Assembly: GCA_964585895.1 (NCBI GenBank)
Contig: CAZPFP010000008.1
Coordinates: 1 to 18,514, forward strand
From: CAZPFP01 sp964585895
GTDB lineage: Bacteria; Patescibacteriota; Microgenomatia; PFEM01; JAHIFH01
Reading direction: 5' to 3'
DNA length: 18,514 bases
Each line of letters starts with the position of its first letter. The first letter of the stretch is position 1. Of this stretch, positions 6,641 to 13,487 are shown piece after piece. The position numbers and the translations under genes are program-made. The notes beneath the pieces are model-generated. The model worked only from the letters and a program-made list of their open reading frames with translations, was not told the origin of the DNA and did no database searches.

Positions 6641-9247
6641 ATGAGTTGGCAGCGTGCTTGGCGAAAAAGAACGAGACAAATAAGAACCTATCGGCGCTTT
6701 AAAAGACAAAGCAAAAGCGCCCTGGCCTCAAAATTGGCTTTTTTTGGCTTTATTGGCTTAATTGTCATCGTTCTTTTAACTGGTGCCTTATTTGTTTTTT
6801 ATGCTAAAGACCTGCCGCGACCGGATAAAATTGTTCGCCGGGAAGGTTTTGCCACTAAAATTTACGACCGGAATGAAGTCTTGCTTTATGATATTTTTGC
6901 TGACCAGCGGCGGACTCCAGTGGCTTTAGAGGAGATTCCCGAACATTTGAGAAACGCCACTATCGCCATTGAAGATAAAAATTTTTACAAACACGGTGGC
7001 TTTGACCCAACCGGTATTTTTCGGGCTGTTTTCAATATTGTTGTTCATCGCCGCCTTCAGGGTGGTTCAACTTTAACTCAACAATTAGTGAAAAATGTTC
7101 TTCTCACGCCTCAAAGGACTCTTCCTCGAAAAATTAAAGAATTTATTTTGGCGGTTCAAATAGAGAATCGTTATTCAAAAGATGAAATCTTGCGAATGTA
7201 TCTTAATGAATCGCCTTACGGAGGGACGGCTTGGGGAGTCCAAGCGGCTGCCGAAACCTATTTTGATAAACCGGTTTCTGAATTAAATTTGGTCGAGTCG
7301 GCGATGCTGGCTGGTTTACCTCAGCGACCATCAGCTTATTCCCCTTTTGGTGACGATCCCAAAGCGTATGTTGGACGAACAGAAACAGTTTTAAGACGAA
7401 TGCGGGAAAATGACTATATTACCCAAGAGCAAGAAAAAACGGCGGTTAAACAGATTGAAGAACTGGAATTTGCCACCGAGGGTTTGAATTTTAAAGCCCC
7501 CCATTTTGTGATGTATGTTAAAAAACAACTTGAAGAACGTTATGGCCAACGAGTGGTTGAACAGGGTGGCTTAAAAGTGACCACTACCCTGGATTACAGC
7601 ATTCAAGAGGAAGCCCAAAAGGCAGTCACTGAAGAAATTGCCAAGGTGGAATCTCTTCATATTACTAACGGTGCCGCGATTGTCTTAGATCCACAGACAG
7701 GCGAAATCTTAGCCATGGTCGGTTCTAAAAATTACAATGACCCGGATTATGATGGCAAAGTCAATGTTACTCTCTCTTTGCGTCAACCCGGTTCGGCGAT
7801 CAAACCAGTGACCTATGTTGCCGCTCTTAAAAGAGGTTATACCGCCTCTACTTTATTAATAGATACGCCAACGACCTTCCCTGGCGGTCAAGGATTACCT
7901 GATTATAAACCAGTTAATTATGACGGAAAGTTTCACGGTCCTCTCTTGGCAAGAGATGCTCTGGGTAATTCAATTAACCTCGCAGCCGTTAAAATGCTAG
8001 CCAAAGTGGGCTTAAAAAACATGTTAGCCACCGGTTATGAAATGGGTTTGTCTACTCTTGAACCTACTAAAGAGAACTTACGCCGCTTGGGATTATCAGT
8101 AACTTTGGGTGGGGGTGAAGTCCGCTTGCTGGAATTAGCTCAAGCATACAGTGCTTTTGCTAATGGAGGCTTGAGAATTGAACCTGTTTCTATTCTCAAA
8201 GTTGAAGATAGGGATGGTCGGGTGCTTGAGGAATTTAAGTCAGCATCAGGCAATCGGGTTTTGAGTGAAGCAGAGGCTTTTATTATTTCTCACGTCCTTT
8301 CAGATAATAATGCTCGGTTGATTACTTTTGGCGCTCATAGTGCTATTGCCATTTCCGGCAGACAAGTGGCTGTTAAAACAGGCACGACTAATGATAAACG
8401 GGATAACTGGACGATTGGCTGGACGCCCCAGATTGTAGCGGGGGTTTGGGTAGGAAACAACGATAATACGGAAATGAAGGAAGTTGCTTCCGGAGTTTCT
8501 GGTGCGGCGCCAATTTGGCGAAGAGTAATTTTAGCGGCTTTGAATAAAAAGCCCAATATTGGTTTTTCCGTTCCTGGCGGGGTGGTGACAGCTGAAGTGG
8601 ATACTATTTCCGGATATCGAGCCCATGATAATTTCTCTTCAAGGACGGAATATTTTATCCAAGGTACGGAACCAACCGGCGAGGATCCGGTTCATGTGAT
8701 GTTAAAACTTTGCCGAGGACAAGATAAATTAGCCACTCCTGCCCAAGTGGCGCGGGGCGATTATGAAACCAAAGAATATTTTGTTTTTAAAGAGGACGAC
8801 CCGATTTCTTCTGATGGCACCAACCGCTGGCAAGAAGGGATTGACCAATGGCTAGCCACCATATCAGATTGGCGCTACCACCCGCCCACAGAATATTGCG
8901 GCGATATTGAAGAAGTCGAAGTAACGATTGAAGAACCGGAAAATGAAGCCCAGATTGATAACTCTAAAGATGAGGTTCGGGTTAAGGGCAGAGCCATCGC
9001 CACCAATAGCATCAGAAAAATTGAAATTTTGATTGATGGCGAAGTTAAGGAGACAATTGAGAATAGCAATAAGTTTGATAAGATTTTTACCCTAAGCAAG
9101 GGCACTTATAAGATTAAAGTAAGGGCAACAGATGAAAAAGGTAAAAAAGGCGAGCGAGAAATTAAAATTGGCGTTAAAGTCCCTTGGAATTGGGAGCCCT
9201 CACCTACGCCCAGCCCCTCTCCTAGCCCATTACCAAGCCCATCATAG
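6641..9247 (+). CDS. Class A penicillin-binding protein (peptidoglycan glycosyltransferase/transpeptidase) with Ig-like tail
   Basis: Bifunctional peptidoglycan synthase of the PBP1A family. A basic cytoplasmic N-terminus is followed by one membrane helix (about 31-54). The GT51 glycosyltransferase domain has the catalytic Glu111 in IEDKNFYKHGGFD, then GGSTLTQQLVKN and YSKDEILRMYLN. The transpeptidase domain has the three penicillin-binding motifs: SAIK (nucleophile Ser385), SIN (444-446) and KTG (579-581). After the enzyme part come a cysteine-bearing linker, an Ig-like beta-sandwich (about 765-850: VEVTIEEPENEAQIDN, IEILIDGEVKETIEN, YKIKVRATDEKGKKG), and a Pro-Ser-rich tail of about 18 residues. 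The additional Ig domain and tail may anchor or space the enzyme in the wall. It has its own promoter and is monocistronic or co-transcribed with the small gene downstream. Confidence 0.96.
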   Translation: MSWQRAWRKRTRQIRTYRRFKRQSKSALASKLAFFGFIGLIVIVLLTGALFVFYAKDLPRPDKIVRREGFATKIYDRNEVLLYDIFADQRRTPVALEEIPEHLRNATIAIEDKNFYKHGGFDPTGIFRAVFNIVVHRRLQGGSTLTQQLVKNVLLTPQRTLPRKIKEFILAVQIENRYSKDEILRMYLNESPYGGTAWGVQAAAETYFDKPVSELNLVESAMLAGLPQRPSAYSPFGDDPKAYVGRTETVLRRMRENDYITQEQEKTAVKQIEELEFATEGLNFKAPHFVMYVKKQLEERYGQRVVEQGGLKVTTTLDYSIQEEAQKAVTEEIAKVESLHITNGAAIVLDPQTGEILAMVGSKNYNDPDYDGKVNVTLSLRQPGSAIKPVTYVAALKRGYTASTLLIDTPTTFPGGQGLPDYKPVNYDGKFHGPLLARDALGNSINLAAVKMLAKVGLKNMLATGYEMGLSTLEPTKENLRRLGLSVTLGGGEVRLLELAQAYSAFANGGLRIEPVSILKVEDRDGRVLEEFKSASGNRVLSEAEAFIISHVLSDNNARLITFGAHSAIAISGRQVAVKTGTTNDKRDNWTIGWTPQIVAGVWVGNNDNTEMKEVASGVSGAAPIWRRVILAALNKKPNIGFSVPGGVVTAEVDTISGYRAHDNFSSRTEYFIQGTEPTGEDPVHVMLKLCRGQDKLATPAQVARGDYETKEYFVFKEDDPISSDGTNRWQEGIDQWLATISDWRYHPPTEYCGDIEEVEVTIEEPENEAQIDNSKDEVRVKGRAIATNSIRKIEILIDGEVKETIENSNKFDKIFTLSKGTYKIKVRATDEKGKKGEREIKIGVKVPWNWEPSPTPSPSPSPLPSPS

Positions 9248-9264
9248 AGGCGATTGCTTCTTTA

Positions 9265-9273
9265 TGTTATAAT
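9265..9273 (+). promoter_or_regulatory. Extended -10 promoter upstream of the frameshifted small gene
   Basis: TGT-TATAAT, a perfect extended -10. It lies 13 bp before an ATG at 9287, implying a 5' untranslated region of about 6 nt with no Shine-Dalgarno site. No convincing -35 is seen. It indicates that the small gene has its own transcription start after the penicillin-binding protein stop. Confidence 0.55.
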
Positions 9274-9286
9274 GGGTTATTCAGAT

Positions 9287-9620
9287 ATGGCCGTAGTCTT
9301 AGAAAGAGAAATCGGAACGACTAAACTGCCTCCGGGAGAAAAAAAAGTATCTCACTCATGAAGCCTATCAAAGAAACGGTACTATTCCTGGGTGGGATGA
9401 GGTGGTGGTCAGATTTGAACTAACAAAACTTGACCCTCGGGATTTTAGATTAACGCGCGGTTATTATCGAGCTCAAAGAAGAATTGCGGAAGGAAGAAAC
9501 AAGAAAGCACAAAGGATATTTAGAGGTTTAGAAAAAACTTCTGACTTTGTTGTTTTGGAAAAAGAGAGGGCTAATTTGCTTAATGGTATTGCTGTTTTTG
9601 TTCGGGGAAAAGGAAGGTAG
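9287..9620 (+). pseudogene. Small basic protein gene interrupted by a one-base frameshift in an A8 run
   Basis: From the ATG at 9287 the frame reads MAVVLEREIGTTKLPPGEKK and then stops at 9359-9361. The next frame is open from before the A8 run (9339-9346) to 9620, and reads YLTHEAYQRNGTIPGWDEVV followed by an Arg-rich helical region (FRLTRGYYRAQRRIAEGRNK). If one A is removed, the two parts join into a single 110-residue protein with no internal stop. The promoter fits the ATG at 9287. Three readings are possible: a decayed gene, a sequencing or assembly error in the homopolymer, or polymerase slippage on A8 that makes functional protein. The product is not recognised; it is basic and probably alpha-helical in its second half. 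The GTG at 9402 alone would be a poor start, without ribosome-binding signals. Confidence 0.65.
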
Positions 9621-9636
9621 AAAGATTAATAATTCT

Positions 9637-11661
9637 TTATTTTTTTAAATTAGCTCCAAATTTCATTTTCACTCTTTTGATAATTCTCTTTCTGATTTTT
9701 TCTACTTCTTTATCAGTTAAAGTTTTTTTGGAGCTTTGGTAGGTGATGCGGAAAGTACGGGTGTTTCTATAGTAGTCATGTAATTCAACCTTTATTATTA
9801 ACTTATTTAATTTTATTATTTCTTTCATCATTTCCCCTACTAAAGTTTGGGTGGGCACCACAAAAGTTAAATCTTCAACAATCGCCGGATATTTAGAAAT
9901 AGGCGAATATTTTTTTGCCCTAGAGGCATGTTTGACTAATTCTCTAAAATCAAGGTCAAAAACGGCTATTCTGCCCTTAATCCCAAATCTGGCTAGAACA
10001 TGAGGACTGATTTCACCAATCACACCAAGAGAATCATTTTTAACCATTATTTCCGCGGTTCGGGCGGGATGAAAAGCTTTGCCATAAAAAGTCTGTTTTA
10101 GTTGATAAGGTTCGAATTGGTAGTCACTAATACCGATCGTTATTAAAATAGCTTCCACAAGTCCCTTTGCCTGATAAAATTTATTGCCAGTTAAAAGACC
10201 AGTAAACATCGGCATTTCATCAGGTAATTCATTTTTACCCTGATATGGATAAATATTGGCTAACTCGAAAATGGTAATTTTTTCTTGATTGTTTTCTTTG
10301 ACGATGGTTAACAAGGAAGGAATTAAGGAAGGACGCATATAAACCAAATCTTCGGTCAAGGGGTTGCTGATTTTAATACAACCTTTTGGCTCGATTTCTG
10401 TTTTCTCTAATTGAGTTTGGCTGACCATAGAATAACTCATTACTTCGGTCAGACCCCAATTTTTAAGGGCATGCTTGATTTGATTCTCCCATTCAAATTG
10501 AGGATCTTGAGTTTGTTGAGGAATTTTTCCTTGGGGCAAATTACTGGGCAATTGATAATAACCGTAGACACGAGCGATTTCTTCAATCAAATCTTCAGGA
10601 AGATTAATATCTTCATAACGCCAATGAGGAACAATGGCCTCTATTTTTTTGTTTTCCAATTTAGTTTTAAAACCAAGATTTTCAAGAATTTTCCTGACTT
10701 CATCAAGCTTAATTTCAATGCCGACAAGATAATTTAATTTTTTTTGAGTAAGAGTAACTTTTTTTTCTTTTTGAGGAAAAGGATAAGTATCAGTTAAGTT
10801 ATTAGCCACTCTAGCGCCGCAATTTTTTTCAAACATGGTAATCGCTTTTTTCATTGCCAAGATAACCCCCCCGGAATCAACTCCTTTTTCAAAGCGGGCG
10901 GCGGCCTCAGTGCGGAAAGCTAAGGTTTGGCAGGTCTGGCGGATTTTCATCGGGTCATAGGTTTGAACAAACAAAAGAACTCTTTTTGTATTTTGATCAA
11001 CCTCTGAATTGGCGCCGCCCATAATGCCGCAAAGGTCGATAATTCTTCCCTGGCCATCTTCAATGATGATGGCTCCTTGAGGTAATTTCCGGGTTTTCCC
11101 ATCAAGAGTGACTATTTTTTCTCTCTCTTTTGCCTCCCGAAGAATCATTTTTGCCTCTTTGATTTTGTCATAGTCGAAGGTGTGCATCGGTTGACCCAGC
11201 TCAAGCATGAGATAGTTAGAAATGTCAACGACGTTATTTAGAGCCCTAACACCAGCTTTTTCTAGACGTTCTTGAACTATTTTGGGTGAAGGTTTGATGG
11301 TAATCCGGTCAAAAATTAAAGCGGTGAAACGGAGGCAAAGAGATTGTTTAGCAATTTCTACTTTAAGAGGTAAACTTTTTTTAACTTGAGGGATTTCCCT
11401 TTTCTCTTCCGGAATTTCTTTAAGAGAAGCCTTAATTTTGTGTTGGGGAAGGATGGCATTTAACTCTCGAGCAATCCCGTAGATAGAGAGACAGTCAGGG
11501 CGGTTAGTGGTGATTTCTATGTTATAAATAGAATCATCTTTGACTTTGCTTATTTTTTCCACCGATTGACTACAAAGAGTTAAACCCCGAGCAATTTGTT
11601 TAGAGCTTGCTTTTGTTTTGAGATATTCTCTCAACCAAGAATCAGGAACTAAAATGTTCAT
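9637..11661 (-). CDS. pheT: Phenylalanyl-tRNA synthetase beta subunit lacking the OB-fold tRNA-binding insert
   Basis: Beta subunit of the alpha2-beta2 PheRS. The N-terminal B1 part (MNILVPDSWLREYL) is followed after only about 30 residues by IEITTNRPDCLSIYGIARE, a junction that in most bacterial PheT comes after an inserted OB-fold domain of about 110 residues. Thus the EMAP/OB domain is absent and the length is 674 instead of about 790-800. B3/B4 editing domain (ending near RTEAAARFEKGVD), B5 (about 300-370) and the core synthetase-like region follow. The C-terminal FDX-ACB anticodon-binding domain is intact (about 585-674; KYPAIVEDLTFVVP, RTFRITYQSSKKTLTDKE). It starts one base after the pheS stop and is thus translationally coupled. 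Confidence 0.95.
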   Translation of the reverse strand: MNILVPDSWLREYLKTKASSKQIARGLTLCSQSVEKISKVKDDSIYNIEITTNRPDCLSIYGIARELNAILPQHKIKASLKEIPEEKREIPQVKKSLPLKVEIAKQSLCLRFTALIFDRITIKPSPKIVQERLEKAGVRALNNVVDISNYLMLELGQPMHTFDYDKIKEAKMILREAKEREKIVTLDGKTRKLPQGAIIIEDGQGRIIDLCGIMGGANSEVDQNTKRVLLFVQTYDPMKIRQTCQTLAFRTEAAARFEKGVDSGGVILAMKKAITMFEKNCGARVANNLTDTYPFPQKEKKVTLTQKKLNYLVGIEIKLDEVRKILENLGFKTKLENKKIEAIVPHWRYEDINLPEDLIEEIARVYGYYQLPSNLPQGKIPQQTQDPQFEWENQIKHALKNWGLTEVMSYSMVSQTQLEKTEIEPKGCIKISNPLTEDLVYMRPSLIPSLLTIVKENNQEKITIFELANIYPYQGKNELPDEMPMFTGLLTGNKFYQAKGLVEAILITIGISDYQFEPYQLKQTFYGKAFHPARTAEIMVKNDSLGVIGEISPHVLARFGIKGRIAVFDLDFRELVKHASRAKKYSPISKYPAIVEDLTFVVPTQTLVGEMMKEIIKLNKLIIKVELHDYYRNTRTFRITYQSSKKTLTDKEVEKIRKRIIKRVKMKFGANLKK

Positions 11662-11662
11662 C

Positions 11663-12694
11663 TTAGAATTGATTTAAAAATCTTAAATCACCACCAAAAA
11701 GTAATCTAATATCTGGAATTTTATGTCTCATCATTAAAACTCTTTCCACACCAAAGCCTGAAGCAAAACCACTATATTTTTCCGGGTCAATGCCGCCATG
11801 TTTAAGGACTAAAGGATGAACCATACCAGCACCGCCAAGTTCCAACCAGCCTCCTTTACAAACCTGACAACCTTTGCCACCACAAACAGTACAAGTAACG
11901 TCAACTTCAAATGAAGGTTCAGTGAATTGGAAATGAAAGGGGCGGATGCGCGTTTTTTGATCTTTGCCAAAATATTGCTGGGCAAAATAATCAAGCGTGC
12001 CTTTAAGATGAGTAACATTGATGCCCTTATCAACCACTAGGGTTTCAAACTGATAAAACATCGGAGCATGAGAAACATTTGATTGACGGCGGTAACATTT
12101 GGCGATGTTAAGCATCCTGATAGGTAGTTTTCTTTTTTCCATTTCTCTTACTTGACCAGACGAAGTATGGGGTGTCAAAACAGAACGTCCATATTTTTTA
12201 TGTTTTAATTTATCAATATAAAGAGTTTCCCATTCGTCCCGGGCGGGATGATTGGCGGGCATGTTTAAACGACCAAAAGAGTACCAATCCCATTCCACCT
12301 CAGGATAAGCAACACGAGTAAAACCAATTTTGGTAAAAATTTCTGTAATTTCTTTAATTGTTTCGGTGACTAAATGAATATGACCAAGAGGAGGTTTTTT
12401 ACCTGGAGCAGTCACATCCAACCATTCTTTATCAATATCAATTTTCTTAACAGCCTCTGCCTTTTTAGCATCAGCCAAGGCTTGTTCAACTGCCCTTTTT
12501 ACATCGTTGGCTATTTGACCCATTTCTTTCCGTTCTGACGAATTTAAAGAAGGAATTTTTTTGAGCAACTGAGTGATTTCTCCTTTTCTGCCCAAAAAAG
12601 CAATTCGCAACTCTTCTAATTCTCGGTCAGACTTAGCCTCGAGAATAGATGAGATAGCCTGGTTTTTTAGATTTTGGATTTTATTAATATCCAT
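11663..12694 (-). CDS. pheS: Phenylalanyl-tRNA synthetase alpha subunit
   Basis: Catalytic alpha subunit of PheRS, a class II synthetase. The N-terminal coiled coil that grips tRNA-Phe is present (about 1-85). The catalytic domain has HIHLVTETIKEITEIFTKIGF (motif 1 region), KCYRRQSNVSHAPMFYQFE (motif 2) and SGFASGFGVERVLMMRHKIP (motif 3). A four-cysteine knuckle, CTVCGGKGCQVC, sits before GWLELGGAGMVHP, as in several bacterial PheS proteins, and may bind zinc. Length 343 is normal. A GGAG precedes the ATG by 5 bases. Its gene directly follows tRNA-Phe (26 bp apart), where a TGC-TAGAAT sequence might be a secondary promoter, though no -35 supports it. Confidence 0.97.
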   Translation of the reverse strand: MDINKIQNLKNQAISSILEAKSDRELEELRIAFLGRKGEITQLLKKIPSLNSSERKEMGQIANDVKRAVEQALADAKKAEAVKKIDIDKEWLDVTAPGKKPPLGHIHLVTETIKEITEIFTKIGFTRVAYPEVEWDWYSFGRLNMPANHPARDEWETLYIDKLKHKKYGRSVLTPHTSSGQVREMEKRKLPIRMLNIAKCYRRQSNVSHAPMFYQFETLVVDKGINVTHLKGTLDYFAQQYFGKDQKTRIRPFHFQFTEPSFEVDVTCTVCGGKGCQVCKGGWLELGGAGMVHPLVLKHGGIDPEKYSGFASGFGVERVLMMRHKIPDIRLLFGGDLRFLNQF

Positions 12695-12720
12695 TTCTAC
12701 TCCATTCTAGCAGATTTTAG

Positions 12721-12793
12721 TGCCGAGGGGCGGAGTCGAACCGCCATCTCATGTTTTTCAGACACGCGCCGTCACCGCGTTGGCTACCTCGGC
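12721..12793 (-). tRNA. tRNA-Phe (anticodon GAA)
   Basis: Cloverleaf read on the minus strand. Acceptor stem GCCGAGG pairs fully with CCTCGGC (7 bp). The D arm has GCC/GGC with GG in the loop, the anticodon stem is CGTGT/ACATG (one G-U pair), and the anticodon loop is CTGAAAA, which places GAA at 34-36. The T arm is GGCGG-TTCGACT-CCGCC. The discriminator base is A, the rule for tRNA-Phe, and CCA is not encoded. Its cognate synthetase genes pheS and pheT follow on the same strand, and a terminator-like hairpin ends 5 bp before its 5' end. Confidence 0.96.
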
Positions 12794-12798
12794 TCAAC

Positions 12799-12820
12799 AA
12801 AAAACTCCCCTTTTGGGGAG
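12799..12820 (-). terminator. Intrinsic terminator of the Phe attenuator
   Basis: Read on the minus strand: CTCCCC-AAAA-GGGGAG followed directly by TTTTTT. A 6-bp GC-rich stem with a 4-base loop and six U residues is a textbook intrinsic terminator, placed between the leader promoter and the tRNA-Phe gene. On the plus strand the same hairpin is followed by ATTCTTTTTTT, a less ideal arrangement. Confidence 0.85.
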
Positions 12821-12877
12821 ATTCTTTTTTTGTTTTTTGTTCCTAAAATTGCAAAATCCAACCTCCCCTTATGGCAG

Positions 12878-12931
12878 CTAGGTAAAGAAAAACTTTAAAA
12901 ACGCTGCTTGGGTAATGGTTGGAACTTGCAT
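12878..12931 (-). CDS. Phe-rich leader peptide (17 aa) of the tRNA-Phe-pheST attenuator
   Basis: Open frame of 17 codons plus TAG, MQVPTITQAAFLKFFFT, with Phe at positions 11, 14, 15 and 16. The Phe cluster lies at the end, immediately before the stop and before alternative RNA structures, as in known amino-acid biosynthesis and synthetase leaders; the closest comparison is the enterobacterial pheM peptide ahead of pheST. The ATG lies 7 bp after a TATACT -10, so transcription should start at or within a base or two of the AUG, and translation would be leaderless, since no Shine-Dalgarno sequence is possible. Its role is regulatory; the peptide itself need not be stable. Confidence 0.8.
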   Translation of the reverse strand: MQVPTITQAAFLKFFFT

Positions 12932-12938
12932 TGGGATT

Positions 12939-12967
12939 AGTATAAAAATTAAATTTGGTTTTGTCAA
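12939..12967 (-). promoter_or_regulatory. Consensus promoter of the leader-tRNA-Phe-pheS-pheT operon
   Basis: TTGACA (12967-12962, perfect -35), a spacer of exactly 17 bp, and TATACT (12944-12939, five of six). This is the best sigma-70 type promoter in the window. The predicted start is near 12932, giving a leader of about 139 nt to the tRNA. Confidence 0.9.
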
Positions 12968-12982
12968 GTAGAAAAAGCAAAT

Positions 12983-13023
12983 GAGCCAGCGGTAAACAAA
13001 GAGTTGTTTGAGCCCGCTGGCTC
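12983..13023 (-). terminator. Long hairpin terminator after the small membrane protein operon
   Basis: GAGCCAGCGG (12983-12992) pairs perfectly with CCGCTGGCTC (13014-13023). An inner AAACAA/TTGTTT stem (12994-12999 with 13004-13009) stacks above it around an AGAG loop. On the minus strand it is followed by ATTTGCTTTTTC, a moderately U-rich tail, and it separates the upstream operon from the pheST promoter. The stem could also stop plus-strand reading, but no plus-strand gene ends here. Confidence 0.75.
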
Positions 13024-13040
13024 GTGGTCGCACAGATCAT

Positions 13041-13220
13041 TCAGAAGTATTGCCTTTCCCACCACTCCCATAGATCGCGTTCGATTGTCATAACAAGCAA
13101 GAGGAAATAGGGAAAGGTGAAAAAGAAACCAAAGCCGAAAGCCGCCCATCCTCCTAGGCGAAAGGCAATTGCCCAGAGCCCAAGGATAAGAAGGGTCTGC
13201 TTTATAAATATTGTTTCTAT
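13041..13220 (-). CDS. 59-codon membrane protein with apparent AUA start
   Basis: Unrecognised hydrophobic protein, last gene of the small membrane operon. The open frame after the TAA of the 77-residue gene (13239-13241) has no ATG, GTG or TTG before the hydrophobic body. An AAGGAG is followed after 6 bases by ATA (13218-13220), so AUA is the only start that fits the ribosome-binding site. The protein has a basic start (IFIKQ), hydrophobic helices at about 8-20 and 25-46 (FGFGFFFTFPYFLLLVM), and an acidic/aromatic tail ERDLWEWWERQYF. A sequencing error that hid an ATG is possible. The terminator hairpin begins 18 bp after the stop. Confidence 0.6.
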   Translation of the reverse strand: METIFIKQTLLILGLWAIAFRLGGWAAFGFGFFFTFPYFLLLVMTIERDLWEWWERQYF

Positions 13221-13238
13221 TGTTTTCTCCTTTCTAGG

Positions 13239-13472
13239 TTATGTCCAGTCCTCGAATCCAGGAAATCTTCGACTGATAGCGGGTGCTATCAAGAGCATAT
13301 AGATTAGGAGCAATGCTATCATGAAGATAAATACAATCCATGCGAGCTTGGATTCATCAACCACTTCCTTCAGAGGAAAAGTAATAGTCGCAACCACGAT
13401 GATAGTTGCAAGCACGACTGCTACCCTTCCAATTCCCTTCTTGATTAGTCGGTAAATATCCTGAAAAAACAC
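13239..13472 (-). CDS. Small two-helix membrane protein
   Basis: Unrecognised 77-residue protein with two predicted membrane helices: about 15-32 (GRVAVVLATIIVVATITF) and 43-65 (LAWIVFIFMIALLLIYMLLI). The loop between them is charged (PLKEVVDESK), and the C-terminus is RRFPGFEDWT. The start is GTG, with GGAGG ending 5 bases upstream (AAGGAGGAAAGG), a strong and well-spaced Shine-Dalgarno site. It lies 15 bp downstream of the 144-residue gene and 18 bp ahead of the AUA-start gene. No family is recognised, so no function is offered. Confidence 0.8.
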   Translation of the reverse strand: MFFQDIYRLIKKGIGRVAVVLATIIVVATITFPLKEVVDESKLAWIVFIFMIALLLIYMLLIAPAISRRFPGFEDWT

Positions 13473-13487
13473 CCTTTCCTCCTTTAA

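Larger units (their letters stand above)
12794..12931 (-). promoter_or_regulatory. Phenylalanine attenuator leader upstream of tRNA-Phe-pheS-pheT
   Basis: Leader RNA between the promoter and tRNA-Phe with mutually exclusive structures. Segment A (12930-12917, inside the leader peptide) can form 13 pairs, with one U-U mismatch and one G-U, with segment B (12863-12850). Segment C, GGGGAGGUU (12868-12860), can pair over 9 bp with AAUCUCCCC (12823-12815), the 5' arm of the terminator. GCAGC (12907-12903) can close with GCUGC (12878-12874) around the Phe codons. Inferred logic: a ribosome stalled at Phe codons frees GGGGAGG for antitermination; a ribosome reaching the UAG at 12880-12878 covers GGGGAG, so the terminator forms. 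No T-box consensus is present. Confidence 0.8.

Noticed and set aside
9402..9620. Independent gene from GTG at 9402
   Set aside because: No ribosome-binding site; the frame continues upstream with plausible coding to the A8 run, where a frameshift to the ATG at 9287 is the simpler explanation.
9621..9640. Terminator between the small gene and pheT
   Set aside because: Only a weak AAAGA/TCTTT stem with an AT loop; insufficient for a call, although it could stop both strands.
12695..12720. Internal promoter TGC-TAGAAT between tRNA-Phe and pheS
   Set aside because: No -35 at a workable distance; may be chance in AT-rich DNA. Mentioned under pheS only.
12805..12826. Hairpin as a plus-strand terminator only
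   Set aside because: No plus-strand gene ends nearby; its U6 tract follows directly only on the minus strand and the antiterminator pairing is upstream on that strand.
12794..12938. T-box riboswitch ahead of tRNA-Phe/pheST
   Set aside because: No T-box consensus (GGGUGGNACCGCG-like) and no specifier stem with a Phe codon facing a bulge. The Phe-rich ORF with an alternative terminator explains the leader better.
12964..13149. Overlapping open frames on the minus strand between 12843 and 13149
   Set aside because: They run across the hairpin and promoter and are out of frame with the AUA-start gene; no ribosome-binding site or plausible protein pattern.
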